The notes beneath the pieces are model-generated. The model was not told the origin of the DNA and did not search any database. It saw nothing but the letters and a program-made list of their open reading frames with translations. This document shows positions 34,371-43,335 of a DNA stretch of 64,000 nucleotides, piece after piece; position 1 is the stretch's first letter; each line of letters begins with the position of its first letter. The DNA comes from Actinocrispum wychmicini (GTDB lineage: Bacteria > Actinomycetota > Actinomycetes > Mycobacteriales > Pseudonocardiaceae), in NCBI RefSeq assembly GCF_004345645.1, contig NZ_SLWS01000001.1, forward strand, positions 708,714 through 772,713. Direction: 5' to 3'. The translations under genes were made by a program, and so were the position numbers.

Positions 34371-35921
34371 ATGAGTACTGCACCGTTGCGTCGTGAGCGG
34401 GGTCGGACGCTGATCGACCAGGCCCCTGACCAGCTAGTTTGGGCGTTGTCGGCTCGTGAGTCCAAGGTGCCATCCGGGCGCGGTGCGGACGAGCAGGGCC
34501 AGGTTGACCACCAGTTGAGTGATCTTCGCGAGTTCGTCGCGGGTATTGGCGGGCGGATCGAACGTGAGGTTCCTGAACCGAATGTGTCGTCGTTCAAGCG
34601 GAAGCGTGTTCAGTTGCCGGATGGCACGTTTGGTTATCGGGTTGTTCGACCGGATTGGGAAGCGATTCTGACCGCGTTGCGTCGGGGTGAGTGTAACGCG
34701 CTCGCGGTGGTGGATATTGATCGTGCGACGCGTGACCCGCGTATTTTGGAAGACCTGATCGATGTGGTCGAATTGTACGGCGTGTATGTCGTTAGTATGA
34801 CGGGGAACGTCGATCTGTCGACGGATGCAGGTATTGCTACCGCGCGCAACCTGGTAAATCAGCGAAATTCCGAGTCTCGGAACACGTCTCGTCGGGTGAT
34901 CGATGGAAAGCGGCGGGCGGCTTATGCGGGAAAGAATCATGGCGGACGGATGCGTCCGTTTGGCTGGCGGAAGGACCGTCTGACGTTGAATAAGCGCGAG
35001 TCCGCGCATATCAGGCAGGCGCTGCCACGAATTATCGCTGGGCTAAGTGCGTTGACATTGGCGCGTGAGTGGAACGAGCGCGGGATTAAGTCGGTCACCG
35101 GCGTGGCTTGGCGCGGGTCCACTATCCGTGCCATGTATTTCCGTCCGCGTATTTCCGGGCTGGCCGGTCGGTACGGTGAGGTGTTGCGGGACGAGAACGG
35201 TGAGCCGGTGCGCGGTCGGTGGGAACCGATTCTCACCGAAGACGAGCAGGCTGCCGTGATGCGGGCCTGGGCGCCTGCGCAGAAGGGGAGCGGGGAGCAG
35301 TCGCGGTTGACCGCGAAGGGGCGCGGCTACCGCACCACGTACTTGTTGTCCCCGTTTATTCGGTGTGGCAAGTGTAACGCTCGAATGGTGGGGGGAAAGC
35401 GCCGTGACCCTCGTTCCGGGGTACTCATTCCAACTTACCGATGCCCGAGTAAAGGCGCCGGGGGGTGCGCTGGCGTGGGACGTGTGGCTGAGCCGATCGA
35501 CGCGTACATCAAGGCCCTGGTGATTGCGGACCAACAACGGATCGAGTCGCGCAAAGTCGAAGAGCTCCCACCGTGGTCGAAAGAGAAGGAACTAGCCGGT
35601 TACCTGTCTCGGATCGAGGAGTCTATCCGTCGATATGAGGCAGGCCAGGTTTCCGCCGAGAACCATTTCCCTAGCCTGGCGCGGATGGAGGCCCAGGTCG
35701 CGGAACTTCGCCGCGAGCAGCGTCGATACGACGCGCAGGTGGACGCGCGTAGGAGCTTCGTTGCGAATCTGGCGGATGAGTGGGAGAAGCCGACGTTCAC
35801 GATGGAGCAGAAACAGGCCGCGATCGCGAAGAGTCTGACCGCTGTCGTGATCAATCCGGCAGGCAAGGGTGTCCGGTTCCATCCCGACCAGATTACGCCC
35901 GTGTGGCGGGAAGAAACCTAG
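34371..35921 (+). CDS. large serine recombinase (integrase)
   Basis: A 516-aa integrase. The N-terminal catalytic domain has an unusual lead-in, ALSARESK, with Ser 31 the likely nucleophile, then AVVDIDRATRDPRILEDLIDVVE with the conserved Asp-Arg and Arg. The recombinase domain covers about 190-290, and the zinc domain CGKCNARMVGG with YRCPSKGAGGC and a coiled coil (about 400-450) follow. Codons here are less GC-rich at third positions than in neighbours, a sign of transfer. It catalyses one-way attP x attB exchange; the partner that reverses it is not identified. Confidence 0.92.
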   Translation: MSTAPLRRERGRTLIDQAPDQLVWALSARESKVPSGRGADEQGQVDHQLSDLREFVAGIGGRIEREVPEPNVSSFKRKRVQLPDGTFGYRVVRPDWEAILTALRRGECNALAVVDIDRATRDPRILEDLIDVVELYGVYVVSMTGNVDLSTDAGIATARNLVNQRNSESRNTSRRVIDGKRRAAYAGKNHGGRMRPFGWRKDRLTLNKRESAHIRQALPRIIAGLSALTLAREWNERGIKSVTGVAWRGSTIRAMYFRPRISGLAGRYGEVLRDENGEPVRGRWEPILTEDEQAAVMRAWAPAQKGSGEQSRLTAKGRGYRTTYLLSPFIRCGKCNARMVGGKRRDPRSGVLIPTYRCPSKGAGGCAGVGRVAEPIDAYIKALVIADQQRIESRKVEELPPWSKEKELAGYLSRIEESIRRYEAGQVSAENHFPSLARMEAQVAELRREQRRYDAQVDARRSFVANLADEWEKPTFTMEQKQAAIAKSLTAVVINPAGKGVRFHPDQITPVWREET

Positions 35922-36037
35922 AATCGCGGCGTAACCATGTCAATTCCGCCGTTGCCCCGATCCGGCGTCAGGAACTTGCCGGAACCACGCCGCCGGACCG
36001 GGGTCCCAACCGTCAACAAATCAGTCAGGAGAGACCA

Positions 36038-36256
36038 ATGGTAGCGCAGCAACAGCCTGCGAAGATCTACCCGTTGGGGCACCCCGAGTGCGGGTGTGAC
36101 AGCAGGTTCACGTTCGGCTTGGTGCTGGATGTCGCGGAGGTTCTTGCCAGGCACGGTTACCCGGACATCGTGTCGGCCAAGTCGGCCGCCGACCATGTGG
36201 ATCTGCGCACGTTGCTGTTCCAGTTCATCTACGGCCCGGTAGGCAAGCAACGATGA
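36038..36256 (+). CDS. small conserved element protein
   Basis: A 72-aa protein; ATG 36038 with aggaga before it. Contents: KIYPLGHPECGCDSRFTFGLVLDVAEVL, then DVAEVLARHGYPDI and DHVDLRTLLFQFIYG. The HPECGCD segment has a His-Cys-Cys cluster. It follows the integrase and ends before a bidirectional terminator. A role as directionality or accessory factor is possible from position only. Confidence 0.68.
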   Translation: MVAQQQPAKIYPLGHPECGCDSRFTFGLVLDVAEVLARHGYPDIVSAKSAADHVDLRTLLFQFIYGPVGKQR

Positions 36257-36300
36257 GCAATGCGTCTTGCTGAGTTCCCCAGACTCAGAGAATTCGATGG

Positions 36301-36335
36301 CGAGAGGCCCCTGGCAGTGCGCCAGGGGCCTCTCG
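36301..36335. terminator. bidirectional terminator between convergent element genes
   Basis: Perfect 15-bp stem cgagaggcccctggc / gccaggggcctctcg with loop agtgc, between the rightward integrase operon and the leftward transfer operon. Confidence 0.87.
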
Positions 36336-36350
36336 CTATCGGTGGAGCCC

Positions 36351-36737
36351 TCAGTCCTCGGTTGGGAGATCCAAGCCGTAGATCGCGGCCACCGATCGAG
36401 CCCACGCGGGGGAGCGTGGTGGCGCGTTCATCAGTTGTTGCCGTGCCCATTCCTCCGGCGTGGGTACACCGTCGGTCGCAGACTGCGCGTGTGAGCCCGA
36501 CGCGGCGCTGGCCGGAGTAACTGACCTCCGACGCCTCTTCGCGCGCCGTGCGGCCGTCTGAGACCGTCGTAACGGGTCTCGCTGCCGTGCCTGCGTCGCG
36601 TCGCCCTGTCGTTGGTCGTGCTGATCGGTTTCCGTGTCACGGTGTGGTTCATCATCGCTTCCTAGGGTGTGGGGTGGCTCGGTTTCGGTCTGCTGTGGTG
36701 TCTGCGTGTCCTCAGATGGGGTTCGGTTACCCGTCAT
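36351..36737 (-). CDS. hypothetical protein, last gene of the transfer operon
   Basis: A 128-aa protein whose ATG at 36737 overlaps the end of the translocase gene by 11 bases. The first 80 residues are polar and disordered (Asp/Thr/Gln/Arg-rich, with an ARRAKRRRR patch); the end, PTPEEWARQQLMNAPPRSPA followed by WARSVAAIYGLDL, is better conserved in style. No family recognised. Confidence 0.65.
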   Translation of the reverse strand: MTGNRTPSEDTQTPQQTETEPPHTLGSDDEPHRDTETDQHDQRQGDATQARQRDPLRRSQTAARRAKRRRRSVTPASAASGSHAQSATDGVPTPEEWARQQLMNAPPRSPAWARSVAAIYGLDLPTED

Positions 36738-39138
36738 CGCTGCCCCAGTCGTCCGGGCTGTCGACGGCGGGGAGGGGATCAGGCGCGGACGTGCCCACTC
36801 CGTGTTTTCGGGGGTTTTCGGGTGTGTCAAAGAGGCGCGAATGTGCCTCCCCCGCCTCCCCCGATGGATGTTTGCGCTGGTCAGACCGTGGATTGCGGGA
36901 CGGGGAGGTGCGGGGGTTGCCTCCCCGTGTCTCGGTGTCCTCCCCGTCCGACTCCCCGCCTGGTTCCCCGGTCGTGTCCTGAGCGCGTGCGGTGAGTTTG
37001 GCGGTGACGTCTTCGCTGCGGACGGCCATGTTGCCGTGTGACTTGACCGGGGTGATGCCCTGCTCCGTGAGTGCGGCGGTCAGGTCCGCGAACGTCCATC
37101 CTTCGTACTCGGCGGGGTTGTGTTCGGCCAGCCGGGAGAGCATGACTTGGGTACGGACTCGGCGTCCGTCCCGCATCACCGCAGCGATAGCGGCGAGATG
37201 ATCGACCGGCGCGGCGTCGATCTCCAATCGGTCCGGCGTCTGGATCTGTATCTGTCGCCCGGTTTCCTGCATGATCGCCAGGGCACGGGCGATCACCGGT
37301 GACACGTCGTCGGTGCCGTCTTCGAACGGTACGTAGAACGTGCGGACCAGTTCGAACGTGGCGTCGGTGACGCCGACGGCGACGCAGGTTCCCCGGTCGG
37401 TGTTCATCCGTAGGTCGGTGGCCCGGATCCCGGCCCGGTACTTCCCGGACCCGAGCAGGCCGTCATTGGCGATCTGGTCGGCCACCGAGAACGCCACGCC
37501 GCAGGAGATGTTGCGGGTGACCTCACGCGGGATGCTGTCCTTGGTGGGCGACTGGGTGGCCAGCAACAACACGATGCCGTACTTGCGGCCTCGTTTGATC
37601 AACCGGATCGCCATCTCGGCGGCCTGCTTGCCGTACTTGGGGTGTTGGAACAACTCGTGACACTCGTCGATCGCGCAAACCAGGGGATGCAGCCCGAGAT
37701 GACGTTGGTCGGCCAGCTTGCGAGACACCTTGGGTGGCCTGCCGGGCTGTTGCCCCAACACTTTCCCGCGTCGTTCCATCTCCTCCAACAAATCGGACAA
37801 CCCTTGCAACGCGGCCTCGGCCACCGCGTCGTCCATCCCCATCCGGTAGCGGGCCAGCCGGGGCGTGAACGGGTCGAAGTCCGGCGACTCGCCCATCACG
37901 AACACCCACAACTCGGCCGTGGGGTCCAGCGCGGCACCCAACAGCAGGGTCCGCAGGCACGCGGACTTGCCCTGTCCTGGTCGGCCACCGACCAACCAGT
38001 TCGCGCCGATCAACGGCGCGTTGATGACGAGCCCACGTTGGGTGAGTCCGAACGGGACGCCGTCGAACAGGTCCACCTGACCGTCGGTCAGCAGCGGCCA
38101 GTCACCGGCGCCGCCGTTGAGGGCGCCTTTGTCGGCCACCCAGAGGTCCAGGAGCCCGTCTTCCTCACCCTTGGTGGGCCAGGTCTCCAGCGAGGCTCTA
38201 CCGAGGTTGGCGGCGAGGGTGGGGCGGCGGGCGGCCACCATGTCGGCTGTGACGCCGAGCGGTAGCCGAATCTGGGCGTAGGTGCCGTCTCCGTCCTTGC
38301 GTGCCGCGACGGTGTAGGCGAGTGCGCCACCGTCCTTAAAGAACCGATTGAGCGGGGTGATTCCCAAGTGTGCCAGCGCGACCGAGATCATCCGCTCGTC
38401 GATCCACGAATCGTTGTCGTCTCGTTCGGGGTGGACCAGCCAGCCGGCGCCTGGGGTTTTGTCCCGTCCCTCGAACACCGCCGCGACGAGCCATGCCAGC
38501 GGTGCCAGCCAGAGCACGATCGGCCCGGCCACAGTCAGCACTGACCACACCGCGTCCATGCCGGTGTAGACGTCGGCCAGCCACGGCCACATGTCCGCGC
38601 GGTCCAGCCAGGAATCGGTCGCCCACAACACGATCGCGACCGGCCCGAGCACCCGCACCGCGACCACGATCCGGCGGACCGCGATACCGACCTTGGCCCA
38701 TCGCGCTTTCGCGTCCGAGCGGATCAGCTCCTGTGCCGTGCGCCTGGCCTCAGTGTTGCCCGCGAGCCGGGCAGAGCGCGCGTCCGCGCGTAGATCGGCG
38801 TAGGTGGCCCAGTTCCAGAACTTGACCAGCCACCGCCAATGTCCCCGCGCCACGAACCACGCCAGCCGCGCTACATCCATCGGGAGCTTGCGCATCCGAT
38901 AGGCGGCCACCGACCGGGCTCGGACGAACGGGCTGGACTGCCAGGCCCGCCGCAGCAGGCCCGCCAGCCACCGGGCGATCCGGGTCCGGGTGTGGCGTCG
39001 CCCGGCGGGTGTCCACCGCCGGATCCCGCTGGGTGCCGGACGCGGGGTGTCGTCGGTGACGAACTCGGCGTCGTAGATCTTGCGTTCCAACTCCGCCCCG
39101 GCAGGAGCATCGTTCACGGGGTGTTCGTCGGCGTTCAT
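36727..39138 (-). CDS. FtsK/SpoIIIE-family DNA translocase, TraB-type
   Basis: An 803-aa ATPase; ATG 39138 overlaps the stop of the gene before it. A soluble and membrane-proximal N-terminus contains two hydrophobic segments (VVAVRVLGPVAIVLWA and VLTVAGPIVLWLAPLAWLVAAV, about 157-222). The FtsK motor domain follows, with Walker A WLVGGRPGQGKSACL near 381-395 and Walker B LVCAIDECHELF near 486-497, and AIRLIKRGRKYGIVLLLATQ after it. In actinomycete elements a single protein of this kind moves double-stranded DNA between hyphae. The acidic, Pro-rich C-terminus may hold the DNA-recognition part. Confidence 0.9.
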   Translation of the reverse strand: MNADEHPVNDAPAGAELERKIYDAEFVTDDTPRPAPSGIRRWTPAGRRHTRTRIARWLAGLLRRAWQSSPFVRARSVAAYRMRKLPMDVARLAWFVARGHWRWLVKFWNWATYADLRADARSARLAGNTEARRTAQELIRSDAKARWAKVGIAVRRIVVAVRVLGPVAIVLWATDSWLDRADMWPWLADVYTGMDAVWSVLTVAGPIVLWLAPLAWLVAAVFEGRDKTPGAGWLVHPERDDNDSWIDERMISVALAHLGITPLNRFFKDGGALAYTVAARKDGDGTYAQIRLPLGVTADMVAARRPTLAANLGRASLETWPTKGEEDGLLDLWVADKGALNGGAGDWPLLTDGQVDLFDGVPFGLTQRGLVINAPLIGANWLVGGRPGQGKSACLRTLLLGAALDPTAELWVFVMGESPDFDPFTPRLARYRMGMDDAVAEAALQGLSDLLEEMERRGKVLGQQPGRPPKVSRKLADQRHLGLHPLVCAIDECHELFQHPKYGKQAAEMAIRLIKRGRKYGIVLLLATQSPTKDSIPREVTRNISCGVAFSVADQIANDGLLGSGKYRAGIRATDLRMNTDRGTCVAVGVTDATFELVRTFYVPFEDGTDDVSPVIARALAIMQETGRQIQIQTPDRLEIDAAPVDHLAAIAAVMRDGRRVRTQVMLSRLAEHNPAEYEGWTFADLTAALTEQGITPVKSHGNMAVRSEDVTAKLTARAQDTTGEPGGESDGEDTETRGGNPRTSPSRNPRSDQRKHPSGEAGEAHSRLFDTPENPRKHGVGTSAPDPLPAVDSPDDWGSDDG

Positions 39139-39971
39139 GGCCGCGCCCCCGGTCCAGGCACAGTGTCGCCGTCGCTGTTGGTGCGCTGGTCGACTTCGGC
39201 GTTCAGGGCGGCGGCCAGCCGGGAGGACAAGCCGCGTGAGCATCCGGTGACCTGACGGACCCAGGCCGGGGTGATCCGTATCCCCGGTTGCAAGGCGTGC
39301 CGTGCCCTGGCCAGGTACTCACCGGCCGACGTCCGCCGTGGCCGTTCATGAACCCCCGCAGTGTCCTGTGTGCACGCCATGGACGGGGTGGGGTCGTCCG
39401 TGGACGGTGTGGGCGGGGTGGCGTGTCGGGTGGCGTCGGTGAACGCCGCGTGGACGGCGTCGGTGAGCTTGTCCCGTAGATCGGTCACCGCTTCGGCGGC
39501 GGCGAACACCACCAGCGGCGGCACCGAGTGCAGCACCACCCCGGCCACCGACCCGGCCGCGTAGGAGGCCCAGGTGTTCATGACGTAGGTGGCCGTGAGG
39601 GTGAACCACTTCGCCCGTCGGACCCATGGGCCGGTACGGACCTGGTAGCGCGCGGTCACCTGTTCGGCCCGCAGGATCGCCAGCAGGACGACCGACACCG
39701 TGGGGTCGAGCAGCCAGGCGGCCAGCCAGGGCAGCGACCACGCCGACGACCCGGCGGCGGCGAAGGTCTGGACGTTGGTCATGGTGAACGCCAGACCGAG
39801 CATGATTCCGGCCCAGCACAACCGATCCACCTGTACCCGGACCCGTTCCACCCGCAACGCGATCACGTCCGGATGGGTCTGGTACGCCCGTAGGTCGGCG
39901 GCCTGTGCGGCGTCCCGCGCGAGCTTCGCCCCGCGTGACACCACCGCCTGTGCGTTGTGGGGTGTGGTCAT
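39135..39971 (-). CDS. SpdB-like membrane protein
   Basis: A 278-aa protein from ATG 39971, overlapping the stop of the gene upstream by 4 nt. Four hydrophobic segments lie between residues 45 and 160 (LCWAGIMLGLAFTMTNVQTF; WLAAWLLDPTVSVVLLAIL; FTLTATYVMNTWASYAAGSV; VVLHSVPPLVVFAAAEAV), followed by a polar stretch and a helix-turn-helix-like end (ITPAWVRQVTGCSRGLSSRL). Such proteins spread conjugative elements within mycelium. Confidence 0.8.
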   Translation of the reverse strand: MTTPHNAQAVVSRGAKLARDAAQAADLRAYQTHPDVIALRVERVRVQVDRLCWAGIMLGLAFTMTNVQTFAAAGSSAWSLPWLAAWLLDPTVSVVLLAILRAEQVTARYQVRTGPWVRRAKWFTLTATYVMNTWASYAAGSVAGVVLHSVPPLVVFAAAEAVTDLRDKLTDAVHAAFTDATRHATPPTPSTDDPTPSMACTQDTAGVHERPRRTSAGEYLARARHALQPGIRITPAWVRQVTGCSRGLSSRLAAALNAEVDQRTNSDGDTVPGPGARP

Positions 39972-40303
39972 CGTCGACCACCCCGCCGACGTGGTGCGTC
40001 CATCGTGGTCACCGTCAACGCGCGTGTCAGGGCGTAGGCGGCGAACAACGCCGGAAGCCCCAACACCGCCAGCAGCAGCCACTTGTTCGAGGCGGCATGG
40101 GCGATGACGATCCACTGAACGGCCACGATCAGTGCCGCCGTGAACATCACCCGCCCGGCCAGCGACAGCACCCGAGCACCCGCCCGCGCCGCATCGGCGG
40201 CAGCTCGCGCACGGCGCGCGCTGGCCCGCCAGGACACGAACAGCACGAGCAGGCCGCCCAGCCCGGCCAGAATCTCCGTCGGTGTCACCGTGATCGGATT
40301 CAT
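39968..40303 (-). CDS. small membrane protein of the transfer operon
   Basis: A 111-aa protein (ATG 40303) with three hydrophobic parts: ILAGLGGLLVLFVSWRA, VMFTAALIVAVQWIVIAHA and LLLAVLGLPALFAAYAL. It overlaps both neighbours by 4 nt. It is probably a Spd-type spread protein or transfer accessory; the family is not certain. Confidence 0.75.
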   Translation of the reverse strand: MNPITVTPTEILAGLGGLLVLFVSWRASARRARAAADAARAGARVLSLAGRVMFTAALIVAVQWIVIAHAASNKWLLLAVLGLPALFAAYALTRALTVTTMDAPRRRGGRR

Positions 40304-40683
40304 GGCGCCACCCCTTCCCACCCGTCGGCGGGGTCAGTGGGGTCCTCGGCGCGGTCACCGCGTCGACGCCAGTGCGGGTACAGCGCGCGCCGGTCGTCCT
40401 GCGGGAGCGCGCCCCACACGCCGACGGTCTGTTCGCCCGCCGTCCGCAGTTCCAGTTCCAGACATTCGTCCTGGACTGGGCATCGGGCACACAGCCGCGT
40501 GGCCAGGGCGCGGTCCACGGTGTCGTGTCCGGTCCACCGGGGTGGCTCACCGTGGGGGTACTCCGAAGTGCACACCCCCTGGTCGGTCACGATGTCGGTG
40601 AGCACGTCCCGGGGCACGAAGCGCAGGCGATCCAGCCGCCAGGCGATGCCCTCCAGCCACATGTCACGGTCGGGGGTACTCAC
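40300..40683 (-). CDS. WhiB-family iron-sulfur regulator
   Basis: A 127-aa protein with the four-Cys pattern of WhiB proteins: one Cys in QGVCTSEYP, then LCARCPVQDECLEL (Cys-x2-Cys-x5-Cys), then the TVGVWGALPQDDRRAL segment matching the G-V-W-G-G turn, with Ala in place of the second Gly. These sense redox or nitric oxide through a 4Fe-4S cluster and bind sigma factor. GTG 40683 overlaps the stop of the gene before it. Confidence 0.88.
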   Translation of the reverse strand: MSTPDRDMWLEGIAWRLDRLRFVPRDVLTDIVTDQGVCTSEYPHGEPPRWTGHDTVDRALATRLCARCPVQDECLELELRTAGEQTVGVWGALPQDDRRALYPHWRRRGDRAEDPTDPADGWEGVAP

Positions 40684-40910
40684 GGCCTACCCCCTGTCAG
40701 CGGGTCCGGCGTGCCGTTGTCGGCCACGGCCAGATGGGCCAGGGCATGAGCCGGGACCACCATGCGCGACCGGCGCTTGGCCACCGGCAGCACACCGACC
40801 CGGATCAACTGGCACACCCGCGACTCGTCAACCCCGAGAATCCAGGCGACTTCCGGGATGGAAAGCCATACACGCGAATCAACAGGAATAGTGTTTTTGG
40901 TGGTTTTCAT
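40680..40910 (-). CDS. helix-turn-helix DNA-binding protein, excisionase-like
   Basis: A 76-aa protein with a MerR/excisionase-type fold: LSIPEVAWILGVDESRVCQL then a wing VLPVAKRRSRMVVPAHALAHL. First gene of the leftward transfer operon. It may be the element's directionality factor or a repressor of the transfer genes; the sequence does not decide. Confidence 0.78.
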   Translation of the reverse strand: MKTTKNTIPVDSRVWLSIPEVAWILGVDESRVCQLIRVGVLPVAKRRSRMVVPAHALAHLAVADNGTPDPLTGGRP

Positions 40911-41397
40911 GATGTGGTTTGGTCCTTACTCGATGGTTGCGATCCCCTTCTTGGAGGCCGCTGCCATCAAGTAAGCCGCCGCCGCGACATACCATCCATG
41001 TCGGCATCTGAATACGTTATTTTGTGTAGGAATAACCGCAGGTCAGGCAGGCCGCGGGACGCTCGATATTCCTAGAAAGAATGTCCCGCGGCAGGATTAT
41101 TCTGGCCCAGAATATTCGATAACCCTGCCCCGCGCGGACCAGCTATGGGGCCATTCCTGCCGACTTCTGGACGGGGTGGACTGACCTGACTGGGTGATAC
41201 GCGCGGGCAGTGAGTACCTGCCTGCCAGGGAATATTCCAAGGCTGACATGCGGCATGCCGACATCGATATAGATTCCGTCGCCCGGCGCGGTCACGGTGG
41301 GCGCACACGCCTAGAACCACCACAACAACCCCACGCTCGGCCACACCCGGTCAGCACGCACCCCTTCCGCTCAAGGGAAAGAACAGCGACCGCACGC
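40911..41397. promoter_or_regulatory. palindrome-rich intergenic region, possible cis-acting transfer or control site
   Basis: A 487-bp gap between two divergent operons. It holds a perfect 10-bp inverted repeat, GCCGCGGGAC and GTCCCGCGGC (41051-41060 and 41083-41092), the palindrome ATTCTGGCCCAGAAT (41099-41113), GGAATATTCC (41229-41238) and CGGCATGCCG (41251-41260), with patches of lower GC. These suit operators for the HTH or WhiB proteins, or the site used by the translocase. No conserved gene is seen; the upstream extension of the next open frame is Arg/His-rich and unlikely to be coding. Confidence 0.6.
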
Positions 41398-41838
41398 ATG
41401 ATCCTCACCGCATCACTCAGCACCGGCGTGGCACGCGTCACCAACGGAATGCATGAATCCGTGCGCATGATTGACGAGATCCTGATCATAGAACACGCCG
41501 AATGGGAAACCACGCTCTCCGTCGGGGACACCGAGTTCCGCCGCACCAAGGATGGGCCGTACCCCAACCATCAACTCCGCATCAGCGTCAGTCCGTCCAC
41601 TGGTTTGGCGGCCCTCAACTATATGGACCACGACGACCCACACATGCCGATCGCCAACTCCTACAACCCGAATCGCCCCCTGCCCGCCGTGGATCTCGTC
41701 TTCAACGGCAGCACAGGCGCGGTGTTTCCCCGCACGGCGGCGATCCCCATTCCCGCCGCTCGGACGGCATTACTCGAATGGCTCGAAACCCGGAAACGAC
41801 CGACCTGTATCGAATGGCGCCCGTATGACAAGTATTAG
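41398..41838 (+). CDS. Imm1-family immunity-like protein
   Basis: About 146 aa, ATG 41398. The pattern LRISVSPSTGLAALNYMDHD, the central Asn-rich section IANSYNPNRPLPAVD, FPRTAAIPIPAARTALLEWL and the end RPTCIEWRPY match Imm1-type immunity proteins of polymorphic toxin systems. No toxin gene is adjacent, so it is an orphan here; in mobile elements such orphans may protect a host against toxins of relatives. Upstream in-frame starts exist but lie in non-protein-like sequence. Confidence 0.75.
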   Translation: MILTASLSTGVARVTNGMHESVRMIDEILIIEHAEWETTLSVGDTEFRRTKDGPYPNHQLRISVSPSTGLAALNYMDHDDPHMPIANSYNPNRPLPAVDLVFNGSTGAVFPRTAAIPIPAARTALLEWLETRKRPTCIEWRPYDKY

Positions 41839-41897
41839 AGTTCGACGATACGGCGCCTGCCTGACCGCAACCCCTGCAATACCAAGGAGATGCAGGC

Positions 41898-42155
41898 ATG
41901 ACTGCCCAGAAGTCACAGCACGTTGGGGAGAGCGTGGCCACTCTGCAACAGGCGTACAGCGTGCGGCCAGCACTGCCGCCAGCTAACGCGACAGTGCAAC
42001 AAAAGCGCGACTTCTACAGAGACCGTGCGGCAATGTTCACCAGCGTAGCCAAGGCGGACCGAGATCACTACCACGAAGCAATGGCCTGTGCCTGGATTGA
42101 AAACGAGAACGCGGACCAGTTAGAGCATGGCGGTAGCAGCGCGAAAAGCAGGTAG
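41898..42155 (+). CDS. AMED_5909-type small protein
   Basis: An 85-aa helical protein; start ATG 41898 with aaggaga 12 nt upstream. It shows VATLQQAYSVRPALPPANAT followed by KRDFYRDRAAMFTSVAKADRDHYHEA, a pattern I associate with the AMED_5909 family of Pseudonocardiales. Function unknown. Confidence 0.7.
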   Translation: MTAQKSQHVGESVATLQQAYSVRPALPPANATVQQKRDFYRDRAAMFTSVAKADRDHYHEAMACAWIENENADQLEHGGSSAKSR

Positions 42156-42181
42156 TCAAGCCGTCGTAGGTTGTGGTGGAG

Positions 42182-42514
42182 ATGTCAAAACGTTCGCGGT
42201 CATCGCGAAACCTGGCCGGGCTGCTGAGCAAAGTCACAGGTGTCTTCGTAATGGTCCGCTATCGGCACAGAAAGAGCCGGTACGAGGTTGTATGGGACGC
42301 AGATATCGGACCTGATGTTCTGCGGATGCAAGAGCTTGCATCTCCCTATCTGGTTGAACTTGCTCTGGGGCGCGTTGAAGATTTCGATTGGTCACGACGA
42401 CAACCAGTTCGAGGGCAAAGCTTGGTAGCTTCTAGACCAGATTTCGGATCGGCAAAACGCGCCAAAACTATCTGGCGTCGAGAGGGGACTCAATGTCGTC
42501 GTCCATCCAAGTAA
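42182..42514 (+). CDS. hypothetical element protein
   Basis: A 110-aa basic protein (ATG 42182) with an N-terminal SKRSRSSRNLAGLLSKVTGV segment, then RYRHRKSRYEVVWDADIG and LRMQELASPYLVELALG. No family recognised. It overlaps the next gene by 22 nt. Confidence 0.6.
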   Translation: MSKRSRSSRNLAGLLSKVTGVFVMVRYRHRKSRYEVVWDADIGPDVLRMQELASPYLVELALGRVEDFDWSRRQPVRGQSLVASRPDFGSAKRAKTIWRREGTQCRRPSK

Positions 42515-42693
42515 CCGCGTCGATTACGTTGAAAAGTGACTTCGACATTGGCTATTCTATTCAAACCGAGGATGGATTTGTCGAATTCCTCATTGGCGAA
42601 ATAGATAGCCCAGCCGTCAAGCTTATATTTACCAGAGAAGCTCTCCGTCGGTGCATGGCGCAATTCGCCAGTGCGATCGTTGACCTGGAATAG
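42493..42693 (+). CDS. small hypothetical protein
   Basis: A 66-aa protein, ATG 42493 with gagaggggac before it. It consists of strands and one helix (IQVTASITLKSDFDIGYSIQ; VKLIFTREALRRCMAQFASA), and it closely precedes the sigma factor gene. No family recognised. Confidence 0.65.
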   Translation: MSSSIQVTASITLKSDFDIGYSIQTEDGFVEFLIGEIDSPAVKLIFTREALRRCMAQFASAIVDLE

Positions 42694-42705
42694 AATCGGT
42701 GATCT

Positions 42706-43266
42706 ATGATGCCCGGTCGTATGGTTGTTGATTTGACAGCACTGTCGGACAGGGAGCTGGTAACGCTCGTGCAGGGCGACCAGTCAGCATACGGCGAACT
42801 GTACCTCCGACACCGACAGGTAGCACTGGCCCATGCCAGGAACATCTCACGTAGGCACGCGGAGTGGGAAGACCTAGTGGAGGAAGCGTTCGTCCACGTG
42901 CTTGCCAGAATCCAGGCAGGCTGTCATGTGAACCACTTCCGCGCGTATCTGATGACAGCGATACGAAATATCGCGATCACCGAGTCTCAGGCGTGGGATG
43001 CTCGATGGGAATCCTACGCCGTGGTGGACCTACCTCGGGTGGCCCACTGCCCCGAATCCATCGCGATGACGGCCCTAACGGTGCGTGCCGCGTTCGAGAA
43101 TCTACCGGAGCGCTTCCGCTGGGCGCTGTGGTTGTCGGCAGTCGAGGGATGGAATCCGGGCCACCTGAGTACGCTATTGGGCCTCAGCGCAAATACGTGT
43201 GCGGCGCTGATGTATCGAGCGCGTACGAGGTTCAAAGCCGTGTACCAGTTGTCCTTCCCGGACTGA
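42706..43266 (+). CDS. ECF-type RNA polymerase sigma factor
   Basis: A 186-aa sigma-70 family protein. Region 2 (ELVTLVQGDQSAYGELYLRH, then EDLVEEAFVHVLARIQ and FRAYLMTAIRNIAI) and region 4 (LPERFRWALWLSAVEGWNPG with LSTLLGLSANTCAALMYRAR) are present. No anti-sigma gene is next to it. It may drive the element's own transfer or cargo genes. It is the last large gene of the rightward cargo operon. Confidence 0.87.
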   Translation: MMPGRMVVDLTALSDRELVTLVQGDQSAYGELYLRHRQVALAHARNISRRHAEWEDLVEEAFVHVLARIQAGCHVNHFRAYLMTAIRNIAITESQAWDARWESYAVVDLPRVAHCPESIAMTALTVRAAFENLPERFRWALWLSAVEGWNPGHLSTLLGLSANTCAALMYRARTRFKAVYQLSFPD

Positions 43267-43335
43267 ACTGGGCCGATGGTTGTGACAACCAAACTCTAGT
43301 CAACTTCGACGAATGGCTACGACAGAAAGAGAACG

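Noticed and set aside
41194..41397. N-terminal extension of the Imm1-like protein
   Set aside because: The extra 68 residues are Arg/His/Pro-rich and cover palindromic intergenic DNA; the start at 41398 fits the family.
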